Assembly: GCA_964400655.1 (NCBI GenBank)
Contig: CAYNVN010000053.1
Location: 1-6,870 of the forward strand
DNA length: 6,870 bases
Direction: 5' to 3'
DNA from: B16-G9 sp964400655
Lineage (GTDB): Bacteria; Bacteroidota; Bacteroidia; Bacteroidales; F082
Shown here: positions 6,764 through 6,870 of the stretch, piece by piece
How positions within the stretch are numbered: position 1 is the first letter of the stretch
How the letters are laid out: the number at the start of each line of letters is the position of its first letter
The notes under the pieces: model-generated
The model's database searches: none
What the model was told of the DNA's origin: nothing
What the model saw: only the letters and a program-made list of their open reading frames with translations
Program-made: the position numbers and the translations under genes

Positions 6764-6851
6764 AGGGCAAGATGATGCTCAGGAGATTCCCGCCCGTACC
6801 GGACGGTACGTTGTGTGGGAATCACCTGCTATGAAGCATCCGATTGCCTTT
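6763..6851. repeat. Long interrupted inverted repeat (REP-like or structured RNA element)
   Basis: Two arms pair in nested order. 6763-6770 pairs with 6844-6851 (8 bp, one G-T); 6774-6779 GATGCT with 6835-6840 AGCATC; 6780-6783 CAGG with 6825-6828 CCTG, leaving bases 6829-6834 bulged. After an A-A mismatch, 6785-6791 GATTCCC pairs with 6817-6823 GGGAATC, and 6795-6800 CGTACC with 6805-6810 GGTACG around a GGAC loop. That gives about 31 pairs in an 89-base span. No T-tract follows on either strand, so a simple intrinsic terminator is unlikely. The architecture resembles palindromic intergenic repeats such as REP elements, but copy number cannot be judged from one window. Confidence 0.7.
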
Positions 6852-6870
6852 TGCTGCAAGGGTAAATTAA

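Larger units (their letters stand above)
6582..6870. other. Gene-free region upstream of der
   Basis: No reading frame here has a recognisable protein. A minus-strand frame of 100 codons (6825-6523) runs into der out of frame and resembles nothing. A plus-strand ATG at 6831 opens only 13 codons before the window ends and lies inside the inverted repeat. From left to right the region contains the der leader, the der -7 box, the purine octamer tract and the long inverted repeat. Confidence 0.7.

Noticed and set aside
6523..6825. Minus-strand 100-codon frame upstream of and overlapping der
   Set aside because: It crosses the inverted repeat and purine tract, runs out of frame into der, and has no signal peptide or known motif.
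6763..6851. Intrinsic terminator interpretation of the long inverted repeat
   Set aside because: No run of T follows the stem on either strand, and the stem is long and interrupted, unlike compact terminators.
6831..6870. Plus-strand ATG opening MKHPIAFCCKGKL at the window end
   Set aside because: It is only 13 codons, lies within the 3' arm of the palindrome and has no promoter; it could only be revived by sequence beyond the window.

Overview
The window looks like a chromosomal segment from a member of the Bacteroidota, probably an environmental or anaerobic lineage of the Bacteroidales/Marinilabiliales type. Four promoter-like sites match or nearly match the Bacteroidota -7 box TAnnTTTG. 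Start codons are preceded by A-rich sequence rather than strong Shine-Dalgarno sites. Three of the six complete genes encode lipoproteins with short lysine/arginine-rich signal peptides, and the family set (anchor-Q beta-helix lipoprotein, YwqK/MORN lipoprotein, LacI regulator, endonuclease/exonuclease/phosphatase lipoprotein, Hsp15-like S4 protein, Der) is common in that phylum. The phylum call is inferred from these signals; genus is not resolved.

Left and centre (1-3805, plus strand): the first 25 bases hold the start of a gene that leaves the window on the minus strand. After a 150-bp divergent intergenic region come a 490-aa beta-helix lipoprotein, a 166-aa kinase resembling nicotinamide riboside kinase (37-bp gap), a LacI-family repressor with its own promoter-like site (71-bp gap), and a small MORN-repeat lipoprotein (30-bp gap, probably co-transcribed with the repressor).

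Right (3756-6581, minus strand): der encodes the double-GTPase ribosome-assembly factor. Its stop codon overlaps by one base the start of an Hsp15-like S4 RNA-binding protein, so these two ribosome-related genes look translationally coupled. An endonuclease/exonuclease/phosphatase-fold lipoprotein follows, with a good promoter inside the 3' end of the S4 gene. Its annotated stop lies 50 bases inside the convergent MORN lipoprotein gene.

Right edge (6582-6870): 289 bp without a convincing gene, but clearly structured. It holds the der leader and -7 box, a five-unit degenerate octamer purine repeat, and immediately next to it an interrupted inverted repeat of about 89 bases that can fold into a long multi-segment hairpin. 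This is the least explained part of the window and the best candidate for a REP-like or other mobile/structured element. The rest is ordinary housekeeping and envelope gene content; I do not see a defence, secretion or biosynthetic system.
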